64,000 nt of DNA from Riptortus pedestris (taxonomy: Eukaryota > Arthropoda > Insecta > Hemiptera > Alydidae): the NCBI GenBank assembly GCA_019009955.1, contig CM032233.1, positions 126,152,001 through 126,216,000 on the forward strand, in the 5' to 3' direction. Shown in pieces: positions 21,521 through 31,614 of the stretch. Position numbers and translations under genes: made by a program. The notes beneath the pieces are model-generated. The model was not told where the DNA came from. It saw only the letters and a program-made list of their open reading frames with translations, and ran no database searches. Numbering within the stretch: the first letter of the stretch is position 1; every line of letters starts with the position of its first letter.

Positions 21521-22117
21521 GTTACATTTATTTATCATTTTCTTTTAATTCATAAAAATTTCTAAATTTTTCTATATATTTATTTTTAAACTTGGAATAA
21601 ACAATGAAGGGGTCAAATAACCATTAATTTTATTGTTTTAGGTGGTAGGTCATATGTCTTAGAACATAAAAAAAAAAAAGATTTCCATGATTATCCTTTT
21701 CCCTTTTGGAGATATTCAATTTTACGTGAAACTATATATTTGCTTTCTGAAAAGCTCAAATTGGCACTTTGCAATTTTTTTCTGTCCACAAATACTTACT
21801 TGGTACCTTAGTTTATTTTTTTATTGTTTTTAAATATATTTATGAATACACACAAAAAATTCCATCAAAAGTGGTTTGTAAATAAGAAAGTTACAAATTA
21901 TTTTTGAAATGAAAACAAATTAACTTTACAGTTCCTAATCGATAGAAAACACGAAAATCACAAAACTTTAAGAGACCATAAAATCCAAACCGTTAAAGAT
22001 ATATCATAAATATTTGGTATGGTTTCTTAAATCAATGAATAGAACCCCCAAAATAAAATTCAACAAAATCTGAAATCATGGGTGTTATGGTGTGGTTGAA
22101 TTGATGTGGAATGACCC
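21521..22117 (-). repeat. Right TIR of the DDE transposon
   Basis: 597 bp, the reverse complement of the left TIR, ending GGAATGACCC. It preserves the uninterrupted AACTTTACAGTTCCTAATCG site, which proves the LINE insertion in the left arm. Confidence 0.85.
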
Positions 22118-22119
22118 CT

Positions 22120-22740
22120 AAAAGAGGGTGCATTGATTTCCTTCCAAGGACCTGAACTGTGACAGCAATCAAGTAAGAATACATTTTCCCTTGAATATTA
22201 GAAAGCTGGAAGAGAAAGTCTATAGGGCCAAACATTTATGGAAGAAAGACAGAAATTGGTTATTTCGAGTTATTGCTTTTTCGCCCAAATTATTGATGTT
22301 TGGTCATATTGCAGCAGCGAGGTGGAACAACAGCAGCTGAATAGCCCATATGGTCTTCCCCTACAACTCTTTATCTCAAGAAGACTGCAAGGAGTAATCT
22401 AAATACTCTGCAATAAACACAGTTATTTGTGTAAAAGTGACAGTATTTGACAACCCTAGATGATTACCTTCTGCGTGGTCTCTACTTGCAGCTAACTTCA
22501 TTCAGATCACTTCATCATATTATATTGAATATTATTATATTATCACATTATATGGATTTATGATTATTATTTCCTGAGGTCCATGATATTTAGTTAAAAA
22601 AATTAATGCAACTTGAATTTATTTTCTTTTGTAAATCAGTCATACATAACATTACATTCATATTTGCATACATTAAAATCACTTATAACTAAAGAACAAA
22701 TAAAAATATATTAAATTAAAGTGTTATATTATATATATTA
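22120..22740. other. No gene recognised
   Basis: AT-rich sequence with short, unsupported frames only. Confidence 0.5.
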
Positions 22741-22744
22741 AGTT

Positions 22745-22920
22745 AAAGTGTTGACCTTAATCTCACATGGTAAACCTAGAGTGGCGAGTTCAATTCCCGC
22801 CTGGGCAGTAGGAATTTATTTAATGACGGAACTCATTAAATAAAATCCTTAGTCCTACCATTGCTAGAAAAAGGTGGTAACCCGTCCCAATTAGACTTAG
22901 TTGCAAAAAGTGGACATAAA
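22745..22920 (+). mobile_element. tRNA-derived SINE
   Basis: GTTGACCTTAATCTCACATG, then GTGGCGAGTTCAATTCCCGC (B-box-like) and CCTGGGCAGTAGGAATTTAT, then AAAATCCTTAGTCC. It shares this order with copies at 4640/6002 and 55178. A TTAA-type element sits directly downstream. It is not a functional tRNA gene: no cloverleaf with an anticodon arm can be drawn with confidence. Confidence 0.65.
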
Positions 22921-23930
22921 CCCTAGAACGGTAGTGATATTATTTCCCACTTAATGGTACTGATACGTAAATTTTACGTGTGCAACTGGTAATTGGCGAA
23001 ATTATTCAAAATTTGTTTAATGTTTGTGACTATTTTTTTATTTTATTCAAATATACACATTTCTTTAACTTATATCAACGTTAATATCTAATAATGTGCA
23101 CGGCATTCCCTTCAGGCGCTTTGTTCGAAACACGTTCCGGAGGTTGTGTGCTCCATTCATACCAAGCACAACCCCACCTTCTACATTTATTGTGACTAAT
23201 CTGTCAATATTGTGTGGTTGAGAGGTTTTAGGTTGTTTTGCCCCTGTGTTTCTTCTCTTTCTTCAATTGCCTTGATTTTTTCTAAAATTTTCGCACTCTC
23301 ATCGCTATCTAGCCTACTCTGTGTTGCAATAATTTCCAAAGGCTCAACCTCCTCATCAATTGGAGAATATTCCGGATAATCATTGCTGTCGTATCCATAT
23401 TTATCTATTTCATAATTGTCATTTTCCCCATCTGACCCATCGGAGAGTTATTTCAACAAATTTCTGATTTCTTCATCCGTTGAATATTTTTACTCCACTT
23501 TTCCAAAACTATAAACAGATTATTATTATTATTTATATTCTTTCTTTGTCTTTTTTATATTCAAAAATAAAAGTTAAAATCATTAAGAGAAAATTAATTA
23601 CAATATAAAAATAAATTGGAAGAAAATAAATTGAGAATAATATTAACTAAGTTATGGCATAAAAACTGGTTATTAGTAGCGATACGTAAATTTTACGTGC
23701 CAAAAAGTTGCATTAATAGTAATGATACGTAAATATTACATGTCGTTTTTATTTCAAAAAATAGTATTGAATGAATGGGAAGGTTCACTTAACTGCACTT
23801 GGTGGAGATGAAGGCCGAATGTCTGGAGGGCTCATAGCTGAGGGCTGGGGGTGGTGGGGTCGTTAATGGCCGTTGGATAACAGTTTAAACCAGATCATAC
23901 GTAATTTTTACGTTCACTATCATTCTAGGG
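22921..23930 (-). mobile_element. TTAA-type (piggyBac-like) non-autonomous element with ACGTAAA palindromes
   Basis: Left end CCCTAGAACGGTAGTGATA and right end TCACTATCATTCTAGGG are inverted repeats. TTAA is intact on the right (23931-23934) and decayed to ATAA on the left. Near-palindromic TACGTAAATTTTACGTG boxes occur at about 22971, 23682, 23722 and 23898, close to the two ends. A minus-strand acidic stretch (about 23500-23230: SDGSDGENDNYEIDKYGYDS) resembles a piggyBac transposase N-terminus. No catalytic core remains. Confidence 0.75.
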
Positions 23931-24014
23931 TTAATAAATAATTTTATTAAAAAAGATATTAATATGTTTTTAATTTCAGTTTGTTTATATTAATATTCAA
24001 CCTATAATTTTCAG

Positions 24015-24191
24015 ATTTTGGAAAGCATTTTTAGCAGTCAAATTATGTATCAATGTAAGGTATGTGGAGTTCTTTATTCCAGCTTGCAGAATTTTGTTGA
24101 CCATAAAGGTCTTTGTGAGTTAGCAACTGATGAGAACATAAGATATAGTGATAAAGAATTTTTGAAAGAAAATATTTATCTCAGTAAATAA
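24015..24191 (+). CDS. Candidate host exon with a C2HC zinc finger
   Basis: An open frame follows a good acceptor (ATTTTCAG|ATT), phase 0. It reads ILESIFSSQIMYQCKVCGVL and then YSSLQNFVDHKGLC, a Cys-x2-Cys...His-x3-Cys finger, then an acidic tail and a TAA at 24189. AATAAA at 24213 followed by A10 could make this a terminal exon. Alternatively a donor at 24184 (TCA|GTAAAT), or the strong AAG|GTATGT at 24060, could be used; the latter would destroy the finger. The finger loosely recalls the first finger of ZNF800-like proteins, from memory only. Membership in the SETD2-like gene is unproven. Confidence 0.45.
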   Translation: MLESIFSSQIMYQCKVCGVLYSSLQNFVDHKGLCELATDENIRYSDKEFLKENIYLSK

Positions 24192-24219
24192 AAAATAGTA
24201 CTGCCTACTTAGAATAAAT

Positions 24220-25170
24220 TAAAAAAAAAACTTGTTAAATGAATGAATATATTACATTTTATTATATATTATATTGTAAAAAGAAATTAGAAGTAAATAT
24301 TATTAAATAAAAATGACATTCTGAATATTGTACAAATTTTTAGACAAGTTTATGCTAGTTAACCTGATATGATATGATTGTAATTTAATGTGAATATAAG
24401 GAGATTTATATATTCAATTTTTTAATTATATTTGTTAATTGAAATATTTGTAAAATAAATACTCAGTTTATATAATTTGTAAGTTTTTACCTTTATGTGG
24501 GGATAAAAGGTATATATTTTCCCAAAAAATATATATCTACCATGCACTTAATTTTTAACTTAAAATTTTCCTGTTTTCTGACTTTCTACGGTTCCTCAAA
24601 GTTTCTTATTCCCACCAATTCACCCATTCTGGACAAGATAAATAACTGGATAGATGATTTTTGGGGCACTGTAAACCCAACATCCCTAAAAGTGTTACTA
24701 TTTTCTCTACTTAATGGGTCTTTAATGGGACTTGTGGCATAGAGTGTGGCAGACCAGCTGGAGAAGCAGGCTTATTCCTGCGTCTAGTCTTCTCCTTTCC
24801 ATTGCTATTACTCTTTATGTGTTAGTCGAATTCATGCTGTAGCCAGATGTATTTCTTAATTTGAAAAGGATATGTCAGATGGCCTCTTACCATATATTTT
24901 GAAATAATAGACTTCAACACAATAATTTCTATATACTCTACATGTTTTCCCAAAGATTAGGAAATTGATCAGTTTGAATTTAACAAGGGGCTGACCCTTG
25001 TTCTTACACTTCTGAAGGGAAGGGGTAAAAATGTGAAGGCCATCACAAAGGTAGAAATTTACCACTCCGATTGTATGATGTCAACTACAAAAAAAGAAAA
25101 CTTAAATATATTTCTATAATTCTTTACTTAATCACTGATATTTTAGTAATTGTATGTGTATTCACACCCT
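24220..25170. other. No gene recognised
   Basis: AT-rich. Frames at 24497-24742 and 24856-25065 lack any domain or splice support. Confidence 0.5.
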
Positions 25171-25177
25171 CACTTAA

Positions 25178-25225
25178 CCCTTTCCTTGTGCAAATCCACT
25201 ATAGTGGCTTTGCGCAAGGAAAGGG
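25178..25225. mobile_element. 48-bp palindromic TTAA mini-element
   Basis: Flanked on both sides by TTAA (25174-25177 and 25226-25229). The 48 bases form a near-perfect palindrome with two mismatched pairs: CCCTTTCCTTG...CAAGGAAAGGG outside and CCACTATAGTGG at the centre. A right-hand half recurs at 42841-42872. It looks like the two termini of a TTAA-inserting element joined without any interior. Confidence 0.7.
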
Positions 25226-25234
25226 TTAAAGGTT

Positions 25235-26120
25235 AAAATACTAACTATTGCTCAAACTTGAGGTAATTATTATTTTTTAAATATGATGTAACACAAGTTC
25301 ATCAATTCTAATAAATTTAATATTTTGATTTCTTTCCTTAAAAAAACAAAAAAAACTTGCTTAAGGTGTCCTATATTGGTTTCTATATTACTCATACTGT
25401 TTTTTTGTATTCATGCTGAACTATAAAAAAATATCCAATTCAAGATATTAATCCTTATTTAAACATTTTATAGTTTCAGAAAGAAATTATTTTGTAATAA
25501 TTGAAACAATAAAATATAAAAGTTATATTCTTCTTTTTATCCACCTTTCTTCCTGAATTTATGGTTCTGTCAAGTGCTAAGTTTCTCTGAGTGAAAACAA
25601 GTGCTTATATTATATTATAACACATTTCTTAATATTCCTTTTATCTTGATTTTTTATTACAAAAGACAAAATAATTAATAATAAGTTTTCTAAAAGTTTA
25701 GCCATAACAGCTCATCATTAGTTTAATGTTGAGTGATCAATGTTGCAAGATCCAGCTTTTCAGGTGTACCAACATTAGTTGGTGGAGTAGAATAATTTAC
25801 CAACGCAATGTGAGATCCAAGGCTTAAAATAAGGAAAGAACGAATATGTATGAATCATAGACCAATCATTGAGACTGGTGGTCCTGTTGATTTGGTTGAG
25901 TTCACTTTTCATTGAAGAACATACAATAGTAGCATAGGGATAGTGGCACAACAGTTCAATTGATCGGACACTTCTATTTCACAACGAAAATTGGGGGGGG
26001 GGGATGTTAAAATATACTTTACTGGAGTTATACTGCCTAACAATAAGTTCTTATTTTCTAATTTATCAATAAGCGAATTTAACTCTCTGCATGTTGCTGA
26101 AAGATTGTGAAATACAAAAA
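25235..26120. other. No gene recognised
   Basis: AT-rich sequence, with a G9-10 run near 25991. No supported frame. Confidence 0.5.
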
Positions 26121-26187
26121 AAGTCCGTCACCCAGGGGCTGTGTAAACTAGGATGATTTCCCTCGTGATGTTTAACAATAGATAAAT

Positions 26188-26611
26188 CTATTGTCATACC
26201 TCTCGGTGGAGACTGTCGTCACTGGCTGATGGTTGAGTACCGCTGGCAAGCGCTTTCGATGCGATAGCATCATCCTCAAGCCTGTTGATAGTTGTACTGA
26301 ATTGGTTGTCCGTCAGTCAGTGGGTTTTATGCTCTGTTCACCGTATTAGTTGTTTACGTTTAGTCCAGATCTGTTTACTTACCACTAAGATCTGTCAAAC
26401 GAGGGATGTTCAACCCCTGTTCAAACAGATCTGGACTAAACGTAAACAACTAATACGGTGAACAGAGCATAAAACCCACTGACTGACGGACAACCAACTC
26501 AGTACAACTATCAACAGGCTTGAAGATGATGGTATCGCATCGAAAGCGCTTGCCAGCAGTACTCAACCATCAGCCAGTGATGACTGTCTCCACCGAGAGG
26601 TATGACAATAG
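26188..26611. repeat. Large near-perfect palindrome (arms ~195 bp)
   Basis: The left arm starts CTATTGTCATACCTCTCGGT and the right arm ends with its complement at 26611. Arms match through GCAAGCGCTTTCGATGCGAT and TTGTTTACGTTTAGTCCAGA with few mismatches. The loop is about 35 bp (TTACCACTAAGATCTGTC...). TAGATAAATCTA flanks the inserted segment on both sides (26179-26190 and 26653-26664). It lies inside the Helentron-like copy and has no relative elsewhere in the window. Confidence 0.8.
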
Positions 26612-27338
26612 TATCATTTATATTGGCGGTTCTAACCCTTTATTTGAATTACTAGATAAATCTACATACTGGTAACACAATAGCACCGTCAACACCAAGC
26701 GAATAAATCCAAACAAAAATAAGAAACCTCCAGACTGGAAGCACCTGAAACGTAAACAAACAGCAAGCGTGAGCAACTTCTCACAGGAAAGAAAAACAAT
26801 TATGGGAATATAAAATATTAATTTTATTGAAAACTATTTACTATATCTAGTACTGTAATTTATAATGGATCAGAATCATTTTTATCTCAATCAATCAAAT
26901 TTTAGTAGTCCAAGAACTTAAGAAGGGGGGAGGTCACGATAACATATTTGCGTTTATTTCGCATAATAAAGGTCCCTTGAAAACAATTTATGGTATTTAA
27001 GCTTCAAATAATGTGGTTTATTACATAACAGAGTATTATTTATGTAACATCAGTAGAAGGGGGGGTTTGCTGAAGGCTGAAAGCTGGAAATTGCAAATAT
27101 CTCTGTTAGTATTCAAGATAGAGAATAAATGTATTACAATATTTATAGTAAATTTAATTTGCAATAAGATTGATTCTATACAATTTTTCGATCGGACGTA
27201 TAGTAACAGAGATATTTCGTATTTTCGAAATTCCCCCTCTCCCACTTTTCCGATTTTAGCCATTAATGAATTTGATCTTTTTTTTTACATAAAACGATTA
27301 AACAAAAATTGCGACCGCTAAAGTGTTAACAGACAAAT

Positions 27339-27402
<64 letters not shown>
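27339..27402. repeat. (AC)n(AT)n microsatellite inside HINE
   Basis: At the same internal position as the TA tracts of the other copies. Confidence 0.95.
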
Positions 27403-27404
<2 letters not shown>

Positions 27405-27589
27405 TAGAACGGACCTCATTTTCGTCATCTCCGGGGTAGGTTCGATGGACATTTCGAAAAGAAAGTTTTCGAAAATCGTGTCATGAGTTCAACCTCAATA
27501 GCTGGTTTCTCTTAGGGGAAATCTGTTAAAATCATGCGTAGAAGAAGGAAAATGAAGGTAACACTTCTATGAAAATAACAATTAATAAA

Positions 27590-27850
27590 CAGGAATTAAA
27601 ACTTTCGTTGCTGACTGAAAATGGCTAGTCTTACCATGGGCTAAACTTTTTTTTTGGTTCATTTAATACTAAATAGGTTTGAAATTACTAAAGTTTTAAT
27701 CTTTTTGAAAGAAAATGGTATTTAAGCTTACTTCCAGTCGAGACGCATGAGGCGGAAAAACAGTATAGGCAATCACGCAGAACAGTTACTCAACCCCAAA
27801 GACAATTTTTTTTCCTCACAAAGTAGCTAAAAATGTATTACTATGATCTA
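27590..27850 (-). repeat. Dispersed non-coding repeat (relative at 2685-2900)
   Basis: Strings such as TCGAGACGC, GGAAAAACAGTATAGGCAAT and AGTTTTAATC appear in reverse complement at 2685-2900, in the same relative order. Confidence 0.65.
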
Positions 27851-28460
27851 GAAACAGAACAAAAACAAATGCCACAATAAAATTACATCTAAGAAATAGG
27901 TATTATTTTTTAATTTTTATTTTTGTAAGGTTGGGTACATTTCAGAGATGTTGGTTTGGGTATATTGTTGATATGAGACTACTTAAATTGCACTTGATTT
28001 AAAACCTTTTTTTATTTTGATTTTTTAAATTTTTTTTTATTTTACAATTTATACTAATTTATTTTTAAAATAGCCCTTATGATTAATTATAAATACAAGT
28101 TTTAAATAATGACTAAGTTTAAATCTGATATCCTTATTATACCTAAAATTACTTTAAGTATATTTACAAAAATATTAAAATAATTGCTAAAAATGAAATC
28201 ATTACCAACAGTAAACTAAAATAAAATACCATATTTACAATTTTTAATATCTACGTGTTAACATAAAACATGGTGGAAGAGTTGATATAATCAAAAACAA
28301 TCACCAGAAAAAGCTCTATGGTACATTTCTCGCTTGGGCTCAAGAAAGCAATCAAAAATATACTAAAGAACTGCACTGCAAGGTAGTTGATAGTATACTG
28401 AAGGCTGATGAGAAATTTGAGGTCAATAGCAAGGGGCTAAGAGGCGAGGAGAGCTGGTAG
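27850..28460. other. No gene recognised
   Basis: AT-rich filler. Confidence 0.5.
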
Positions 28461-28469
28461 AAGGTGAGA

Positions 28470-28553
28470 AAAGAGATGACACGCCTAGCACATCATGAGC
28501 CCGCAAGGGAAAGCCCTGTGACATGCCTCACACGTCATCAGCACTGAACGTGT
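28470..28553. mobile_element. Possible solo right end of a TTAA element
   Basis: Two 24-bp near repeats (TGACACGCCTAGCACATCAT and TGACATGCCTCACACGTCAT, each followed by GAGC or CAGC) lie just inside GCACTGAACGTG|TTAA (TTAA at 28554-28557). A related end, TTAACACGTTCACTGCG, sits at 44933. I cannot find a matching left end close by. Confidence 0.4.
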
Positions 28554-28736
28554 TAAGATGAGGGAGTTAATACTTATAATTGTAGCTATAGTTTTAGTGT
28601 TTTCATAGATCAAGCTAGCAAGATGTCAATCATTCGAAAATGTGTGAACTGCAGACACACCATGTGAGGAGTGGTGTCCCATAAAATATATTAAGCATAT
28701 GCTTGTATAATTACTACCGTCAGTGACGATACACAG

Positions 28737-28993
28737 ACTCATGATGATCTAAGTTATTTTAGTGGAATCATTGCAAAATGTGTAATAGGAACGAAGTCTC
28801 ATATTCCATATATTAACTTTGGCAGAAAAAAAAAAAATGTTGAGTGTACGATTGTAGCTTCTGCCAGAATTTTTGAAAAAAGGCATGAATTAAGCTTTGA
28901 AAATGTATGGGCAACAAATTTGTATTTTAAATATCGAATGGCAGTACATACATTAAAATGTATTCATAAATGTTATAATGTCATTAATATTGT
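28737..28993 (+). CDS. Candidate host exon (85 aa, phase 0-2)
   Basis: A stop-free segment lies between a TACACAG|ACT acceptor and a strong donor (TTGT|GTAAGT). It reads THDDLSYFSGIIAKCVIGTK, then a basic patch, VECTIVASARIFEKRHELSF and ENVWATNLYFKYRMAVHTL, ending KCIHKCYNVINI. It has no ATG near its start and no repeat relative here, and the residue mix looks protein-like. I recognise no domain. It may be a host exon or a decayed transposase fragment. Confidence 0.35.
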
Positions 28994-28999
28994 GTAAGT

Positions 29000-29590
29000 A
29001 CTTTTGAATGTTTTATAAACTACTTCCTTTTATTTTAACATAATTTTTAAAATCAATAATTATCAATTTATCAGTTAGTAATTTTGAAATGCTTTCCAAA
29101 TACAATTTTAACACTTATGCAAAATTTTCCAAGATTTTACAGCTCAACAGAATCAATGCTCAAACAATTATTTTCATATGTGATCACTGTGATGTGTATG
29201 ATGGCCTGTACATGTTTGTTCTGAATGTCTGTTAATATAACTCCCATATACATTATTTGACATTGATTTTTCTCTTACTTTCTTCAATTTTTATATAAAA
29301 ATGGTTGTCACCCCAAGTCAACACTAATGCTTCATATCCTCTTTCTCTTACTATCAATAGTGTCTCTTCAGCTACCATAAGATACTTGTTTTTATTATAA
29401 CAAGCACTATCAGTATTCTAATATCATGATGAATACAATAGGAGTTCCTGGAAAAGAGTGTTGTCAACCTTTTCCATGGCTATTGCATCCTTTAGCTAAA
29501 CAATGAAAAATGCTTCAAGATGTAATCAATGTATTTTTTCATTCAGACTGGAAATTTGGAAGTAACAATGTAATGTTTTCTATTACCTTA
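29000..29590. other. No gene recognised
   Basis: AT-rich filler before the CT tract. Confidence 0.5.
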
Positions 29591-29591
29591 A

Positions 29592-29595
<4 letters not shown>

Positions 29596-29681
<86 letters not shown>

Positions 29682-29686
29682 ATCTC

Positions 29687-29729
<43 letters not shown>

Positions 29730-29744
29730 TTCTATCTCTCTCTC

Positions 29745-29816
<72 letters not shown>

Positions 29817-29850
29817 CCTCTCTCCCTCCCCCCCTCCCTCTCAACTCAAT
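29596..29850. repeat. (CT)n microsatellite, ~250 bp
   Basis: Nearly pure CT with a few CCTC, TATC and CACT interruptions, ending in C-rich CCCCCCTCCCTC. It directly abuts integrase sequence, and all Leu/Ser or Glu/Arg frames here are repeat artefacts. Confidence 0.97.
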
Positions 29851-29856
29851 AACTTC

Positions 29857-30628
29857 AGCGGTCACTATTAAACATATAAAGACTTGGATTTCTCATTTTG
29901 GCATACCCAAGACCTCAGCTACCGATAACGGTACTTATTTCACACGTGAGTTTAAGCAGTTTTGCAGACAATTTGGAATCAGACATGTAACCACTCCAGC
30001 TAATCATTCGCAATCGAGTGGACAAGTTGAAAAATATTTAGGGGCAATGGGCGGACGCCAGAAATTATCATCTCGAGCTGAAACCTGTTCTATTAATCAT
30101 AGGAAATGGAGAAAACACGATGATGCTAAAGCCCTCTAAAGGTGGTCATACAACGTAGAATACAAGGGTTGTACAAAACCCGAGAAAGAGGAATGCGTCA
30201 TTGATGTAAGACTTAGCCGTGTTGGCTCAGGGGGAGACTGGTCGAAAGCGGAGAGGGGTGACCCTATTTTGGCTAAGGTCGGATCGGCCAAGGATGACAA
30301 CCGAAGGCCGACCCGTAATGAAATATTGAACCGCATTAAAATGGCAAGTGATATGATGAAAGTCAGGTATGATCAAGCAGCAAATACAGAGGGTTTTACT
30401 GAAGGACAAATGGCTCTACTATTTAACCCACAACGCAAGAAAGGAGTATCCCCTAAATTGCAAACATACTGGGAGGGACCTTACAAGGTGATCAGGAGAT
30501 TGAACGACGTGGTCTACAGGATACAGAGATACCACAATCCGAGGTCTAAAATGAATGTGCTTCACCTAGAGCGACTAGCCAAATACGGAAATGGCGATAT
30601 TGAGCCTTTTCAGGACGAAAAGGCTTAA
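29857..30628 (+). pseudogene. Ty3/gypsy integrase, C-terminal part
   Basis: From 29880 the frame reads TWISHFGIPKTSATDNGTYF and TREFKQFCRQFGIRHVTTPA, the integrase core with catalytic Asp in TDNG, then NHSQSSGQVEKYL, where the third catalytic acid is expected as the Glu of QVEK. After frameshifts, 30269-30628 carries GQMALLFNPQRKKGVSPKLQ and YWEGPYKVIRRLNDVVYRIQ, the GPY/F-type C-terminal domain, and ends at TAA 30628. The family differs from that at 6908. Upstream pol is absent, cut at the CT tract. Confidence 0.85.
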
Positions 30629-30639
30629 GAGAGTGGCAG

Positions 30640-31610
30640 TATTGCAAAAATTAAACGAGGTTAATCACATATTTAATAAGTACGAAGTAGATCAAAGGTT
30701 CCGACAGATGGTCTCGCCCGTCCTTGTCAATACCCATCCTGATCTAGGAGAGTCCAGAGAATTCCACTTTGATGTTTTCCGACGAGCTATAAAAGGACCC
30801 GGCCCGCCCCAAGTTTAGTTAGTTTGTTCTCAGCTTTCTTTAAGTGATCAACAGTGCGTTCAGTGCAGCTTTAGTGATCAGTACGTCTTAGTTGCATTGC
30901 GGTAAAGTGTTTTATGTGAGGAACAGTCTTGTGCCGTGTTTATGAAAAGAACAGTATAGTGCCGTGTTTAAGTAAAGGGCAGTGCAGTGCCGTTATCTTT
31001 GCAAAGATCAGTGCAGTGCCGTGTTTAAGTAAAGGACTGTGCAGTGCCGTTATCTTTGCAAAGATCAGTGCAGTGCCGTGTTTAAGTAAAGGACTTTATC
31101 TTTGCGAAGATCAGTGCAGTGCCGTGTTTAAGTAAAGGGCAGTGCAGTGCCGTTATCTTTGCGAAGATCAGTGCAGTGCCGTGTTTAAGTAAAGGGCAGT
31201 GCAGTGCCGTTATCTTTTCGAAGATCAGTGCAGTGCCGTGTTTAAGTAAAGGGCAGTGCAGTGCCGTGTTTAAGTAAAGGGCAGTGCAGTGCCGTGTTTA
31301 AGTAAAGGGCAGTGCAGTGCCGTGTTTAAGTAAAGGGCAGTGCAGTGCCGTGTTTAAGTAAAGGGCAGTGCAGTGCCGTTATCTTTGGGAAGATCAGTGC
31401 AGTGCCGTGTTTTTGTGAACTTCGGTGATCGTGAGTGAGTTATTGGACTCTGTAATAACAAAAACCGTGAAGCTATCAGTGCATACTTTGAGTAGTATTT
31501 AAGAATAATTAACCAAGTGTATAGTGCATTGTTAAATAAATTCTGCAGTGAAACACTTGTGTGAAGCTTGTGTGTGTTTAATTTTGCAATTCAAAAGAAC
31601 TCTAATACAC
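30640..31610 (+). repeat. Putative 3' LTR with embedded minisatellite
   Basis: It follows the integrase stop directly. It has a promoter-like CTATAAAAGGACCC at 30787-30800, then a tandem repeat, then TTAAATAAATTCTG (AATAAA-type signal near 31535). This order (TATA, transcribed repeat, poly-A signal) fits an LTR, but no second LTR is present in the window to prove the borders. Confidence 0.5.
30935..31412. repeat. 28-29-bp minisatellite with two alternating unit types
   Basis: Type A is CAGTGCAGTGCCGTGTTTAA plus GTAAAGGG; type B is CAGTGCAGTGCCGTTATCTT plus TGCGAAGAT. Units run A-B-A-B for most of the array and then about five A units in a row (31228-31370), closing with B-A. About 16 units in all. 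Confidence 0.9.
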
Positions 31611-31614
31611 AATG

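Larger units (their letters stand above)
10637..22117 (-). mobile_element. DDE transposon with ~600-bp terminal inverted repeats, carrying nested insertions
   Basis: Both ends begin GGGTCATTCCA. The left TIR (10637-10830, resuming at 16439-16853) matches the reverse complement of the right TIR (21521-22117) over about 600 bp, including TCTATCGATTAGGAACTG and GGTGGTAGGTCATATGTC. The interior holds a minus-strand transposase pseudogene. Two insertions break it: a 5.6-kb LINE in the left TIR and a Helentron-like element in the transposase. Without them the element would be near 4.3 kb. I could not settle the target duplication or the Repbase superfamily. Confidence 0.85.
26123..27530 (-). mobile_element. 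Helentron-like (HINE) copy, inverted, with nested palindrome
   Basis: The 3' end in plus coordinates begins AGTCCGTCACCCAGGGGCTG and the 5' end finishes GGGGAAATCTGTTAAAA at 27530. The internal order mirrors 17761-19357: GCGACCGCTA, a CA/TA microsatellite (27339-27402), AGTTTAGAACGGACCTCATT, and GTCATGAGTTCAACCTCAAT. A 424-bp palindrome interrupts its 3' part. Confidence 0.8.

Noticed and set aside
22745..22830. Possible tRNA gene (B-box-like GAGTTCAATTCCCGC)
   Set aside because: No convincing acceptor or anticodon stem; three diverged copies in the window with a shared non-tRNA tail indicate a SINE.
29596..30139. 209-aa plus-strand frame beginning in the CT tract
   Set aside because: More than half is Leu/Ser from CT repeats. 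Only the part after 29857 is integrase; the rest is not a gene.
30935..31412. Regular repeats resembling a CRISPR array
   Set aside because: Units are contiguous without unique spacers, in eukaryotic DNA beside a retroelement. It is a minisatellite.
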